Source: Marinobacter goseongensis
GTDB lineage: Bacteria; Pseudomonadota; Gammaproteobacteria; Pseudomonadales; Oleiphilaceae
NCBI RefSeq assembly: GCF_023156235.1
Contig: NZ_JAKZAI010000008.1
Span: forward strand, 1-64,000
Length of the DNA stretch: 64,000 bases
Reading direction: 5' to 3'
Under the pieces are notes generated by a model. That model did not search any database. It was not told the origin of the DNA and worked only from the letters and a program-made list of their open reading frames with translations. Positions 52,645 through 61,119 of this stretch are shown here, piece by piece. The position numbers and the translations under genes are program-made. Positions within the stretch are counted from its first letter, which is position 1; each line of letters opens with the position of its first letter.

Positions 52645-52961
52645 CCCAACCGGTACTTTCGGCCAATGGAAGCGGTAATGATAATCATGCAACATCGCGA
52701 AATATAACGTTTAGGCCTGATCTGCATGGTTTTCACGAAAGTTGACATTTTGCTGCGTTATGCCGCTTGTTGGGACAGGAGTGTAGGGGGTATGTTGCTG
52801 AGTGAGAGCTAGATCACATAAAAAGACAATAATAGTTATCGAATAATGCCATAAAAATTACACACCTTTACAAGCAACCGATGCTAAGATCAAGTGAGAG
52901 TAAGGCTCTGGAGGGTTTCAGGGTCGGGCAGTCGGAAAAACAATTAAACGGAAGGCATACC
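52645..52961 (+). other. AT-rich leader region ahead of flp
   Basis: 317 bases without a gene. It is much AT-richer than its surroundings, particularly 52810-52880. A TTGACA occurs near 52742 but no -10 is correctly spaced from it, so the flp promoter cannot be fixed. GGAAGG sits eight bases before the flp ATG. Confidence 0.5.
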
Positions 52962-53177
52962 ATGAGCTTGCATACCATACGACAAAGATTCGGTTCTATC
53001 GCTAGCCCCAATCGGCAGAAGGGCGCTTCCGCACTCGAGTATCTTGTGCTGGCAGCGGCCATCATCATTGTCATTGGCGCACTTGCGGCCAGTGATAGTG
53101 GTCTCGGGACCATTGTTTCGGGCGCGTTTGAAGGTATCTTCACCGATGCGGCTGACACCTCTGGTGGCACCCCGTAA
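52962..53177 (+). CDS. flp: Flp-type type IVb pilin
   Basis: 71 residues from ATG 52962, preceded by GGAAGG; the longer upstream frame is leader. After a basic leader (SPNRQKG) the prepilin site is G21/A22 in GASALEYLVLAAAIIIVIG, with the Glu-Tyr pair of Flp pilins. The remaining tail is short and acidic-glycine rich. A prepilin peptidase must cleave it, but none is encoded here. It is the first gene of the Tad operon and forms the fibre for attachment and biofilm growth. Confidence 0.9.
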   Translation: MSLHTIRQRFGSIASPNRQKGASALEYLVLAAAIIIVIGALAASDSGLGTIVSGAFEGIFTDAADTSGGTP

Positions 53178-53267
53178 CGAACAGGCGCTGGCTTGAGCTT
53201 TCCCTGGCCCGGCAGTTGCAGACGAGGCCGGAACGGGCGTTGCACAGCGGATGACTGGGCGAAGATC

Positions 53268-53732
53268 ATGGTGTCATATCCAAACGTAAACACGATCGGT
53301 CGCAGCAGGGGCGCTGTCGCGCTGGAATTCCTGCTGGTCTTTCCTCTGATCGTGGCCATGGTCTACGGCTCGGCGGCCTACGGTGTGGTGTTTTTCCAGA
53401 AATTTCAGCTTCAGAAGGCTGTGGATCGTGCGGCCTCGTCGGTGATGTCGCTCGACCGCAGTCAGTTCGGAGAAAACGCCGGGCAACAGGCGGTTACCCG
53501 GGCGTCCGAGGCGCTGGAATTCCTGATGTCCGATTTGCCGGCTTCACTGGTGTCTCGCTCCGGCGAGCGAGGCTGCAGCGTAGAGGGCGCGGGTGGCGTC
53601 TCGCTCGTCCAGTGCCGGGTGGTGGCAAACGGGCAAGAGTCCCCGTTCGTGCCACAGCTGCAATTCGGATTCCTGGGAGAGTTTCCACCGTTACCGGATA
53701 CCATCGAGGTCCGGTCTGCGGTGGCATTCTGA
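53268..53732 (+). CDS. TadE-like pseudopilin
   Basis: 154 residues from ATG 53268. The N-terminal segment RSRGAVALEFLLVFPLIVAMVYGSAAYGV has the TadE pseudopilin pattern: Gly before a hydrophobic helix with Glu five residues in. The remainder is extracytoplasmic with a Cys pair (RGCSVEG, VQCRVV). Minor pseudopilins of this kind prime or cap Flp fibre assembly and need prepilin peptidase processing. It follows flp and precedes cpaB in the operon. A possible TadF partner is not seen. Confidence 0.85.
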   Translation: MVSYPNVNTIGRSRGAVALEFLLVFPLIVAMVYGSAAYGVVFFQKFQLQKAVDRAASSVMSLDRSQFGENAGQQAVTRASEALEFLMSDLPASLVSRSGERGCSVEGAGGVSLVQCRVVANGQESPFVPQLQFGFLGEFPPLPDTIEVRSAVAF

Positions 53733-53765
53733 TTTTGCGCGGCTTTGCTCAAGGATGAGGTGTTT

Positions 53766-53819
53766 ATGTCAGACAGCCCGAAACCATACCTTTGTAAGTA
53801 CGGGATGAAGCCACTATGA
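53766..53819 (+). CDS. 17-codon mini-ORF overlapping the cpaB start
   Basis: MSDSPKPYLCKYGMKPL, from ATG 53766 with AAGGATGAGG upstream. Its TGA overlaps the cpaB ATG (ATGA), so it could couple or regulate cpaB translation. It is too short to recognise as a protein and may be accidental. Confidence 0.3.
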   Translation: MSDSPKPYLCKYGMKPL

Positions 53820-54709
53820 AGTCTCGTTTTGTTTATTTTATCCCTTCTCTTCTCATGGCTGCGCTGGCCATTGCCCTGGCCTTGTTCGGGTTGATGAAGT
53901 ACGACGCCGCCGAAGAGGCGCAGAAAGCGCTGTCTACCGGGTCGGAATCCGGAACCACCGCGCCCGAGGCCGAGCAGGCACCGGTTTACCGTTATGTGGT
54001 GGCCGTTCATCCAATCGAGGCGGGCGACACCCTGTCTGCCGAGAGCTTTATTGAAATCGAAACTGCCTCACCCATCGAGGGCGCCATCGCTGTTGCCGAT
54101 GTGCCTTACGATCTCACCATCGAGACTGCTCTGGAACCCGGTGAACTGTTAACCGCTCAGACCCTCGAAAAGCAAAGTCTGATCCGCCAGATCGTACCGG
54201 ACGGCCATACCGCCATCGCTCTTGAAATGAGCGGTGTGGCCAGTATCGGCGGCTTGTTGAAGCCAGGCGACTTCGTCGATGTGGTCGCCTCGTTCAAGGG
54301 CCGCGCAGATGGCGAGTCGTCGTCGAAAACGTTGCTGAAATCCATCGAAGTGCTGGCGGTGCAGGGCGAAACCACGGTGGGATCTGCCTCTTCCGATGAC
54401 GAGCGCCGGCGCAACAGCACGATGGTGCTGGCGGTGCCCGAAGAGGAGGTCAGAGCGCTGGTGCTGGCCTCGAGAGAGGCGCAGCTTAATTTCACGGCCG
54501 TGAAGCGATCGCCCGTGGTGATTGCAGACCCCGAGGCTGAAAAACCGGAAGCGGCCGAGGAAGAAACAGCCATTTTCCTGTCTGACCTGATTCCGGAAGC
54601 GCCGCGGGCGCCCCAGAGAAGCGCAACTGTTGAGCGCCCGCCTGAAGATCCGGGGCGCAAGGTGCAGGTGTTTGAAGGCTCCGAAGCAAGGAATGTTTAT
54701 GTCCAGTAA
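53816..54709 (+). CDS. cpaB: Flp pilus assembly protein CpaB/RcpC
   Basis: 297 residues. A membrane helix at residues 6-25 (FIPSLLMAALAIALALFGLM), then a SAF-like domain with YRYVVAVHPIEAGDTLSAESF and ALEPGELLTAQTLEK, and a second domain with IALEMSGVASIGGLLKPGDFVDVVA. The C-terminal part is Glu/Pro rich. CpaB/RcpC proteins are periplasmic and interact with the secretin. Its end overlaps the secretin gene by eleven bases. The N-terminus is preceded by an in-frame-coupled mini-ORF. Confidence 0.9.
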   Translation: MKSRFVYFIPSLLMAALAIALALFGLMKYDAAEEAQKALSTGSESGTTAPEAEQAPVYRYVVAVHPIEAGDTLSAESFIEIETASPIEGAIAVADVPYDLTIETALEPGELLTAQTLEKQSLIRQIVPDGHTAIALEMSGVASIGGLLKPGDFVDVVASFKGRADGESSSKTLLKSIEVLAVQGETTVGSASSDDERRRNSTMVLAVPEEEVRALVLASREAQLNFTAVKRSPVVIADPEAEKPEAAEEETAIFLSDLIPEAPRAPQRSATVERPPEDPGRKVQVFEGSEARNVYVQ

Positions 54710-55886
54710 GCGAGGAATGCACCGGTTAATCACAACCGCAAGCCAGGTTCTGGTGTTGCTGTTTCTTGTCGGTAGCGTTGCGGCCCAGCAGCAGGAGGCC
54801 GTGCTGGAAATGGGGCCCGGCGAGCAGCGCGCCCTGAATTTCCCGAGTGAGCTGAGCAAAGTGGCCACGTCCAATCCGGATATTGTCAGGATCACCGCCT
54901 CGGGCGATTCAGAAGTTTTGGTCACCGCCCAGGGCAGTGGCACCGCAACGCTCAGTATCTGGCTGGAAGGCGATGACGAGCCGCGGGTGTCCAGTGTGGT
55001 TGTCAGTGCCACCCGTGGTGCGAAATCACCGCTTGCCATGCAGGTACAGACCGACATACGCATTGTGGAAGTCAATCGCAGTGAGCTGAACACGCTGGGG
55101 CTCTACTACGCCAAGCTGTTCAATGGTGGCAACAGCAGTTTTGGGATTGCGCCTCCCGGTGGCGGTGGATTTCGCGGTTTCGGGTCGCCTTCAAGCGCGG
55201 CTGCCGGCATTTCCAGTGAAGGCTTCAACCTGTTCGGGTTTGGCAGCAGCTCGCTCAGCATCATTAACGCGCTTGAGTCCGGCGGGTTCGCCTATACCCT
55301 GGCGGAGCCGTCACTGGTCAGCCTGAGTGGGCAAAGCGCCACATTCCTGTCAGGTGGGGAATTTCCGATTCCGACCCAGTCGAATAACAATGGCACGCAA
55401 ATCGAATTCAAGGAATTCGGCGTGAGCCTGTCGTTAACCCCCACCGTCGTTGCAGATGACCAGATCATTCTCAAGGTGGCTCCGGAAGTCAGCGAGCTGG
55501 ACTTTACCGCGGGTGTTGCCACATCCGGGGTTGCGGTGCCCGGCCTGAGGATTCGCCGCACCGAGACAACCGTCTCCATGGCGCCCGGCGAAACGTTCAT
55601 CATCAGCGGGCTGGTCAGCCGATCCACACTAAACAACAGTGATCGTCTGCCCGGGCTTGGCAACATTCCCATTCTCGGCGCGCTGTTCCGCTCCGACCGG
55701 GTATCCACTGAGGAAAAGGAGCTGATCATGGTGGTCACGCCCCGAATCGTCAGCCCTCAGAAAAAAATGCCCGATTCCGTCAAACGTTTCGGTATGGAAT
55801 ACGAGAGCAGCAGCACGGACTGGCCGGACATGTTCATGGGAACACGAAAAGCTGGTGAGCCCATTGAACATGGACTGAGTTGGTAG
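54699..55886 (+). CDS. cpaC: Tad secretin (CpaC/RcpA)
   Basis: 395 residues from ATG 54699 behind AAGGA. A signal peptide ends near VGSVAAQQQ. A BON/N0-like domain follows (GEQRALNFPSELSKVATSNPDIV, split in two), then the secretin homology domain with VQTDIRIVEVNRSELNTLGL, GGEFPIPTQSN, FKEFGVSLSLTPTV and PGETFIISGLVS. It forms the outer-membrane ring through which the Flp fibre passes. Compared with type II secretins it is short and has no S-domain, so a separate pilotin is likely needed; no RcpB-like gene is seen. Confidence 0.9.
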   Translation: MSSKRGMHRLITTASQVLVLLFLVGSVAAQQQEAVLEMGPGEQRALNFPSELSKVATSNPDIVRITASGDSEVLVTAQGSGTATLSIWLEGDDEPRVSSVVVSATRGAKSPLAMQVQTDIRIVEVNRSELNTLGLYYAKLFNGGNSSFGIAPPGGGGFRGFGSPSSAAAGISSEGFNLFGFGSSSLSIINALESGGFAYTLAEPSLVSLSGQSATFLSGGEFPIPTQSNNNGTQIEFKEFGVSLSLTPTVVADDQIILKVAPEVSELDFTAGVATSGVAVPGLRIRRTETTVSMAPGETFIISGLVSRSTLNNSDRLPGLGNIPILGALFRSDRVSTEEKELIMVVTPRIVSPQKKMPDSVKRFGMEYESSSTDWPDMFMGTRKAGEPIEHGLSW

Positions 55887-55898
55887 GGAGTACCATAC

Positions 55899-57077
55899 AT
55901 GAACGAATCCCTTGTCTGTGTAGCTGACGACATTGGTGTCAGGGTCTGGCTGGAACGTTCCCTCGACAGCGAATGGACCGTTGAATCCGTCAGCTCCTCG
56001 GATCTTTCACGGGTAAGCCGCCTGGTCAAGGCGATGGGTGCGCCCGTGGTATTGGTCGCCGTTGAGGAAGACAATCCGGAGCGGGCCATCAAGACTTTTG
56101 CCGCCATCCGTAAGGTGTGCGAATCGGCCGAGCTAATCGCCATTGCCAAGCGCATCTCCCAGGATATGTTGCTCAAAATCATGCGTGCTGGCGCCAGGGA
56201 TTGCCTGATTACCGGTGTCGATACGGAGTCAGCCCCGGAGCGCATACGCCGGATAATTGAAGCGGCCAATAAAAAGCCAACCCCGGCAGAGGGTGGGCGG
56301 TCGCGCCGCAACATCACCCTGGTCACCTCGGTGAGCGCTGTCGCCGATACCCGCTTTTTCTGTCAGAACTTTGTCAGTGAAATCAATCGTGCACTGCCAG
56401 ACAAGCAGGTTCTGGCAATCGACTCCCTGTCTCGCGGTGAGAGAACCTTTTATTTCGATAACCTGAATCGCCTGACTCTTGATGAAATGGTTACGCGGCA
56501 AGACTCGATTGACCGATCCTTTGTTGAAGCCGCCCTTGGCGAGTACTCGAAAGGGTTGCGCCTGCTCTCGGGCGGTCTCGACCGCGGCGAGCTGGGCGGT
56601 GACGCGGGCGCCGATCTGTTCATCACCCTCACCCAGCTCGGCGAACTGTTTGATGAAGTGATTGTGCGCGTCGATCACGATCTGGCCGAGATGTGGTTGT
56701 CAGCCATTGGCGCGAACATTAGTCGCCTATATGTGGTTATGCACCCGGTGGTGGATCAGGTTCAGGAGGCCGAGGCGTTTTTTGAGAAAGTGGATGAATG
56801 GTTGCCCGCAGAGTGTCGCAAATGCCTGATCGTTGACGGTTACGAGCGGCGGGCGAAGCTGTCGATCGACGACATCGAAAAGACCGCGGGTGTGGATTGC
56901 GACCTGGTGCTGCCCATGGAGTGGCGCCACCGCCTCGACTCGATCAATGCCGGCGTGCCTCTTGGCATGCTGCCCAGCCGCTCCGGATACCACAAAAAAC
57001 TGAGTGGCTACGTTCGTTCAACGTTCTCGTCAAAGTCACCCTCAAGACACCGTTTTGGTTTTTTGGGCCGGAAGTAG
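55899..57077 (+). CDS. tadZ: TadZ/CpaE-like pilus localisation protein
   Basis: 392 residues. The first 125 form a receiver-like domain (ESLVCVADDIGVRVWLERSL, MLLKIMRAGARDCLITGV) and the rest is a ParA/MinD-like fold. The Walker A region is degenerate: where KGGxGTT is expected it reads TSVSAVADTRFFC, so ATP hydrolysis is doubtful, as in other TadZ proteins. IVRVDHDLAEMWL replaces the canonical D-containing Walker B context. It anchors the Tad machine at the pole. It lies 12 bases after the secretin gene. Confidence 0.85.
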   Translation: MNESLVCVADDIGVRVWLERSLDSEWTVESVSSSDLSRVSRLVKAMGAPVVLVAVEEDNPERAIKTFAAIRKVCESAELIAIAKRISQDMLLKIMRAGARDCLITGVDTESAPERIRRIIEAANKKPTPAEGGRSRRNITLVTSVSAVADTRFFCQNFVSEINRALPDKQVLAIDSLSRGERTFYFDNLNRLTLDEMVTRQDSIDRSFVEAALGEYSKGLRLLSGGLDRGELGGDAGADLFITLTQLGELFDEVIVRVDHDLAEMWLSAIGANISRLYVVMHPVVDQVQEAEAFFEKVDEWLPAECRKCLIVDGYERRAKLSIDDIEKTAGVDCDLVLPMEWRHRLDSINAGVPLGMLPSRSGYHKKLSGYVRSTFSSKSPSRHRFGFLGRK

Positions 57078-57093
57078 CACCCAGGGGTAAAGC

Positions 57094-58287
57094 GTGGCGA
57101 CTCGAATTGACGAAGACTACCAGCAACTCAAAAAGAGCGTTCATATCTACCTGATTGAGCGGCTCGATGAGGAAGGTGTGGAAGTCGAAAAAGCGACTCG
57201 CGAGTCGCTCCAGGCGTTCGTGCAAACGGCCGTGGGCCAGTACATTGCCAACCACCGGATTCCGCTGGCTACGCCGGATCAGACCATGCTGGCCCGGGAA
57301 ACCCTCGACGAAATTGTCGGTTTCGGTCCGCTTGAGCCCCTGCTTGCGGATGATCAGATCAACGACATCCTGGTGAACGGCGCCCATGTGGTGTTCATTG
57401 AAGTCGCCGGCGTGCTGCAGAAAGTACAGACCCGTTTCATCGACGACGAGCACGTTGTCAGGATCATTCGCAGGATCCTGGCACCGCTTGGACGCCGTAT
57501 CGACGAGAGCAGCCCGATGGTGGATGCCCGGTTGCCGGACGGTTCCCGTGTCAACGCCATCGTGCCCCCGATTGCCCTCGACGGACCTTCCCTCAGTATC
57601 CGGAAATTCAGCAACAAGCACCTGTCTGCCACAGATCTTGTCAACAGCGGAGCAATGACCTCCGAATGCCTGGATCTGCTGGTTTCGGTGGTTGAGGGCC
57701 GTCGGAATCTGTTGGTCAGTGGCGGCACCGGTACCGGTAAGACCACCATTCTTAACATGCTGAGCCAGTACATTCCCAAAGATGAGCGCGTGGTGACCAT
57801 TGAAGACTCCGCCGAGCTGCAGCTGAACCACCCACACATCGTTCGCCTTGAAACCCGCCCGGCCAACACCGAAGGTTCGGGCAAGGTGACCGCGCGGGAT
57901 CTGATTGTAAACGCATTGCGGATGCGCCCGGACCGGGTCATCGTGGGTGAGGTGCGCTCCGGTGAAATCATCGAATTACTGCAGGCGATGAACACCGGAC
58001 ACGAGGGCTCCATGAGCACCATCCACTCGAACTCGGCAAAAGATGCGTTGGTGCGGATCGAAACCCTGCTCGCGGTCAATGGGTACGATGCCGGTGAGCG
58101 GGCCATCGGACGGCTGATCGGCTCGTCACTGGATATCATCGTTCAGCTCAGCCGCTTGCCCAACGGCCGCCGTCTGATCAGCGAAGTGGTTGCGCTGAAA
58201 CCCACCATGTCTGACCCGTATCGGATGGAGTCGCTGTACCGCTCGCCGGATCTTGACTTCTCGCCCCCCGCCGAGGAGCCCGTATGA
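57094..58287 (+). CDS. tadA: Tad secretion ATPase TadA/CpaF
   Basis: 397 residues from the GTG at 57094, following AGGGG. The N-terminal helical domain has LLADDQINDILVNGAHVVF. The P-loop is SGGTGTGKTTILNML, the Asp box contains VVTIEDSAEL, Walker B region RMRPDRVIVGEVRSGE, and the His box STIHSNS are all intact. It is a hexameric VirB11/GspE-type ATPase that powers pilus extension and perhaps retraction. Its stop overlaps the tadB start (ATGA). Confidence 0.95.
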   Translation: MATRIDEDYQQLKKSVHIYLIERLDEEGVEVEKATRESLQAFVQTAVGQYIANHRIPLATPDQTMLARETLDEIVGFGPLEPLLADDQINDILVNGAHVVFIEVAGVLQKVQTRFIDDEHVVRIIRRILAPLGRRIDESSPMVDARLPDGSRVNAIVPPIALDGPSLSIRKFSNKHLSATDLVNSGAMTSECLDLLVSVVEGRRNLLVSGGTGTGKTTILNMLSQYIPKDERVVTIEDSAELQLNHPHIVRLETRPANTEGSGKVTARDLIVNALRMRPDRVIVGEVRSGEIIELLQAMNTGHEGSMSTIHSNSAKDALVRIETLLAVNGYDAGERAIGRLIGSSLDIIVQLSRLPNGRRLISEVVALKPTMSDPYRMESLYRSPDLDFSPPAEEPV

Positions 58288-59201
58288 GTGTTCAGCTGAT
58301 TCTGTTGCTGTCGATGATATTAGGCTTTTTCGCATTGATCCTGGTGGTGCTCCAGGGGCTTTGGAGCCAGGCCAGTGCCTCCCGGACGATGACGGGACGA
58401 GTGCGGCGCCGGTTGCGGTCTGATGTGTCCGACCAGCGCGGAGACGATGAAAAAGTTGACATGGGCCCGCTCGAGAAAACCCTGATCAGAGCGGGCTTTA
58501 CCATGTCTCCCGGCAAAGCCATCAGCCTGGTGATTCTGGCCCTCGCCCTCGTGGTGGCCGTGGCCATTGCCCGGGGCGTGATTGAGGGCCTGATCGGCCT
58601 GTTTTTCGTGGTGTCCGCAGGCATTACCTGGTGGCGCGTGAAATTCGAGAAACTCCGTCGTCAGATACTGGAAGAAATGCCGGTTATTCTGGATTCGTTG
58701 CTGCGCTCAATCACGGCCGGGCGGTCTACCGAGCAGGGTTTGCTGGCAGCGTTCGGAGACGCCTCGCCGGTGTTCGAACCGCTATTGTTCCGGCTGCGCG
58801 GTGCCATAAAGCAGGGGCGCGATTACACCTCCCTGTTCGAGGGGTTTGCCACCATGTACCGGGTGCCTGCGCTGACCCAGCTGGCCATTGCGCTGCGCAC
58901 CACCAGCCGGTTTGGTTCCTCCATCAGGCCGGTGCTGCAGGAAGTGACCAAGGCCATACGCTCCCAGCAGGAACTGCGGCGGGAGTTCATGGCGGCAACG
59001 GCGGAAACCCGCTTCACCGCGGTGGTGTTCGCCGTGTTACCGCCCGGGCTGGCGGCGTACATGGTCATACTCAATGAAGAATTTTCTGCGGTGTTGCTCA
59101 ACACGGACACCGGGCACACGTTGCTGATGATTGCCGGCTTCCTGCAGGTGCTGGGCAGCCTGCTGATCTGGAACCTGATCCGGGGGGTGGGCCGTGGTTG
59201 A
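58284..59201 (+). CDS. tadB: Tad inner-membrane platform protein TadB
   Basis: 305 residues. Two N-terminal helices (LILLLSMILGFFALILVVLQ and VALAVAIARGVIEG-like at 85-115), a central GspF domain with ILDSLLRSITAGRSTEQGLL and PALTQLAIALRTTSRFGSS, and two C-terminal helices (FAVLPPGLAAYMVIL, LLMIAGFLQVLGSLLIW). The T2SSF fold forms the motor platform under TadA. It overlaps both neighbours in ATGA fashion, and TadC is its partner. Confidence 0.9.
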   Translation: MSVQLILLLSMILGFFALILVVLQGLWSQASASRTMTGRVRRRLRSDVSDQRGDDEKVDMGPLEKTLIRAGFTMSPGKAISLVILALALVVAVAIARGVIEGLIGLFFVVSAGITWWRVKFEKLRRQILEEMPVILDSLLRSITAGRSTEQGLLAAFGDASPVFEPLLFRLRGAIKQGRDYTSLFEGFATMYRVPALTQLAIALRTTSRFGSSIRPVLQEVTKAIRSQQELRREFMAATAETRFTAVVFAVLPPGLAAYMVILNEEFSAVLLNTDTGHTLLMIAGFLQVLGSLLIWNLIRGVGRG

Positions 59202-60066
59202 GATGGTTTTTGCGGCCGCGCTGATCCTGGGGCTGTTGTCGCTGATTGTTGGCATTCTTGGCGCGCCGTCCTGGTCATTGGGCGCCCGCATCAACGCCCG
59301 GCTGACACGCCAGCGCCTGGCGGCGGATGACCCTGATGGCGATTCTGCCCTGGCGGATCTGGTGTTCTGGCTGGTCAATCGGCCGCTGTTTGCCGGAGAC
59401 TACAAAGAGCTGGAGCCGGCCCTGGAAACCGCCGGGCGAAGCCCTTACCGGTCACGGCAGTATTATCTCATCGCTTGCTGGGTGTTTCCCGCCTGCGTCA
59501 CCGTGGCTGCATTTATCTTTTTCAGTGTGGTAGCGGCGGTGATCACAACGCTTGTTGCTTTTTATTTGCCGCGCCGGGCCATTCGAACCTCTGGCGCCCT
59601 GTCCGAGAAACAGCAGAACCGGGAAGCCATCGAACTGTGCCACATGACGCGGATGCTGCTTGAGGCGGGCCTGTCGCCGGAGCGAAGCCTCAAACTGGTG
59701 TCTGCCCAGGCGCGGGATCTTATGCCCCACCTGATCCATCGGGTTGATCGGTTCAACCGTGTAATGGAAAGCGGGGCAGATCGCACGGTAGCGCTGGACG
59801 AACTGGGGCGGAACCGGAACATCACCGTACTGCGAAGCTACGTCACTCTCATGAAGCAAAGCGGCACCCTGGGTTCCCGAGTGGCCGGCAGCCTTGATCA
59901 GATCATCGAGGAAGCCCAGCACGAGGAACGCAGCAAGCTGAAAGAAGAGACCAACAGGATCGGCGCCCGCATGACCATCATCATGATGGTCTGCATGCTG
60001 CCCGCTCTGTTCATGCTCATCGGGGGGCCGGCGGTGCTCTCGATTCTGGATACGCTACAAAACTAA
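59194..60066 (+). CDS. tadC: Tad inner-membrane platform protein TadC
   Basis: 290 residues from the GTG at 59194; ATG 59203 is also possible. Helices lie near 3-22 and 85-125, the GspF domain contains LCHMTRMLLEAGLSPERSLK and YVTLMKQSGTLGSRVAGSL, and the last helix is MTIIMMVCMLPALFMLIGGP. It pairs with TadB to form the platform for the Flp fibre. The overlap with tadB suggests coupled synthesis. The TadD gene follows after 37 bases. Confidence 0.9.
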   Translation: MVEMVFAAALILGLLSLIVGILGAPSWSLGARINARLTRQRLAADDPDGDSALADLVFWLVNRPLFAGDYKELEPALETAGRSPYRSRQYYLIACWVFPACVTVAAFIFFSVVAAVITTLVAFYLPRRAIRTSGALSEKQQNREAIELCHMTRMLLEAGLSPERSLKLVSAQARDLMPHLIHRVDRFNRVMESGADRTVALDELGRNRNITVLRSYVTLMKQSGTLGSRVAGSLDQIIEEAQHEERSKLKEETNRIGARMTIIMMVCMLPALFMLIGGPAVLSILDTLQN

Positions 60067-60103
60067 ACAGGCGCCATCGACGATGTCAGTGAAGGAAAAC
60101 GCT

Positions 60104-60829
60104 ATGAAATCTAACGGTCGAACGGACTATCCGGTTAAGACGCTGCCCTGTCTTCTGGTGGCACTGACCCTGATGACGGCAGGCTGTGCGTCCTCCGATG
60201 TGGCCGAGCAGGAAACCACAAGCCAGAGGCCGCTCAACGACCCCATCTACACCGTGGGTTGCTCAACAACGGTACAGCCCGAGCATCGGGTTGAGCTGGA
60301 TCTCATCGACTCGCTGATGAGCGACAGAGAGTACTATGCCGCGCTGGCGCAACTGGAATCGCTGTCATTCGATACGCAGCATCACTGGCTGCGTTGGGCG
60401 CAGTTGCTGGCGCAGGTGGAGCAGGTTGAAGACTCCGCTGATGCCTTCAGGGCCATCGCTGCAACGTGCGATTCGTACGAGTCGTATCATGGGTTGGGTG
60501 TGGTGTACGTCAAGCAGGGCAAAATTACGGACGCCATCGACATACTCGCTCGTGCAAAAAACATGTCGCCAGCGGTGCCCGAGATCCGCAACGATTATGG
60601 CTACGCCCTGATGGTTGGTGGACAGTACGGTCGCGCGGCCTTCGAGCTCCGAACGGCCTATGAGTTGTCCAAAGGCAAGGCCGCGGTGCGGCAGAATATG
60701 GTCGCTGCCTACTACCTGAACGGTGGTGAAGCAGCCCTCAATGACCTGAAAAAAGACCTGCGCCTGAAAGAGGCAGACCTGTCTGCCGGAAAGCAAGTGG
60801 CTAAAAACATCCTGGGAGGCCGGCCATGA
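60104..60829 (+). CDS. tadD: TadD-like TPR lipoprotein
   Basis: 241 residues from ATG 60104, with AAGGA just upstream; an earlier ATG at 60083 adds seven residues. The lipoprotein signal is LLVALTLMTAGC, with the lipidated Cys in AGCASS. TPR-like helices follow (YAALAQLESLSF, ADAFRAIAATCDSYESYHGLG, KITDAIDILARAKNMSPAVPE and GYALMVGGQYGRAAFELRTA). TadD is an outer-membrane lipoprotein that helps secretin assembly. Its stop overlaps the ATG of the next small gene by four bases. Confidence 0.85.
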   Translation: MKSNGRTDYPVKTLPCLLVALTLMTAGCASSDVAEQETTSQRPLNDPIYTVGCSTTVQPEHRVELDLIDSLMSDREYYAALAQLESLSFDTQHHWLRWAQLLAQVEQVEDSADAFRAIAATCDSYESYHGLGVVYVKQGKITDAIDILARAKNMSPAVPEIRNDYGYALMVGGQYGRAAFELRTAYELSKGKAAVRQNMVAAYYLNGGEAALNDLKKDLRLKEADLSAGKQVAKNILGGRP

Positions 60830-61119
60830 AGATGATCGCAGTAAGCGTGGCAGTGGCGATGTCTGTGATGGGCAGCGCCTCGGTATACGCACAGAGCGTG
60901 GAGTCGAGCGAGGCGCAGCTCGGCGGAATGATGGGGCTATCCTTTCAGAAAGACGCCAGGAGCAATGTGGCGAAAATTCTTGATGAGCAGGCATCGCAGC
61001 CGGCAGTGGGTGGCGAACTCAGCCAGGCAATCTATGTGAAGACTCTGGAACGCGTCGAGGAGACATTCTCGCGGCCGATTCCGGACAGCATCAACGAGTC
61101 AACGCGTGATGACGATTAA
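60826..61119 (+). CDS. Small exported Tad-associated protein
   Basis: 97 residues. Signal peptide MIAVSVAVAMSVMGSASVYAQS, then a short polar chain with ILDEQASQPAVGGELSQAIYV and ERVEETFSRPIPDSI. It resembles the small DUF3613-type proteins that occur in Tad loci of pseudomonads, though the family assignment is uncertain. The start overlaps tadD and the stop overlaps the tadG-like gene. Probably a periplasmic accessory of the Flp pilus. Confidence 0.7.
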   Translation: MKMIAVSVAVAMSVMGSASVYAQSVESSEAQLGGMMGLSFQKDARSNVAKILDEQASQPAVGGELSQAIYVKTLERVEETFSRPIPDSINESTRDDD

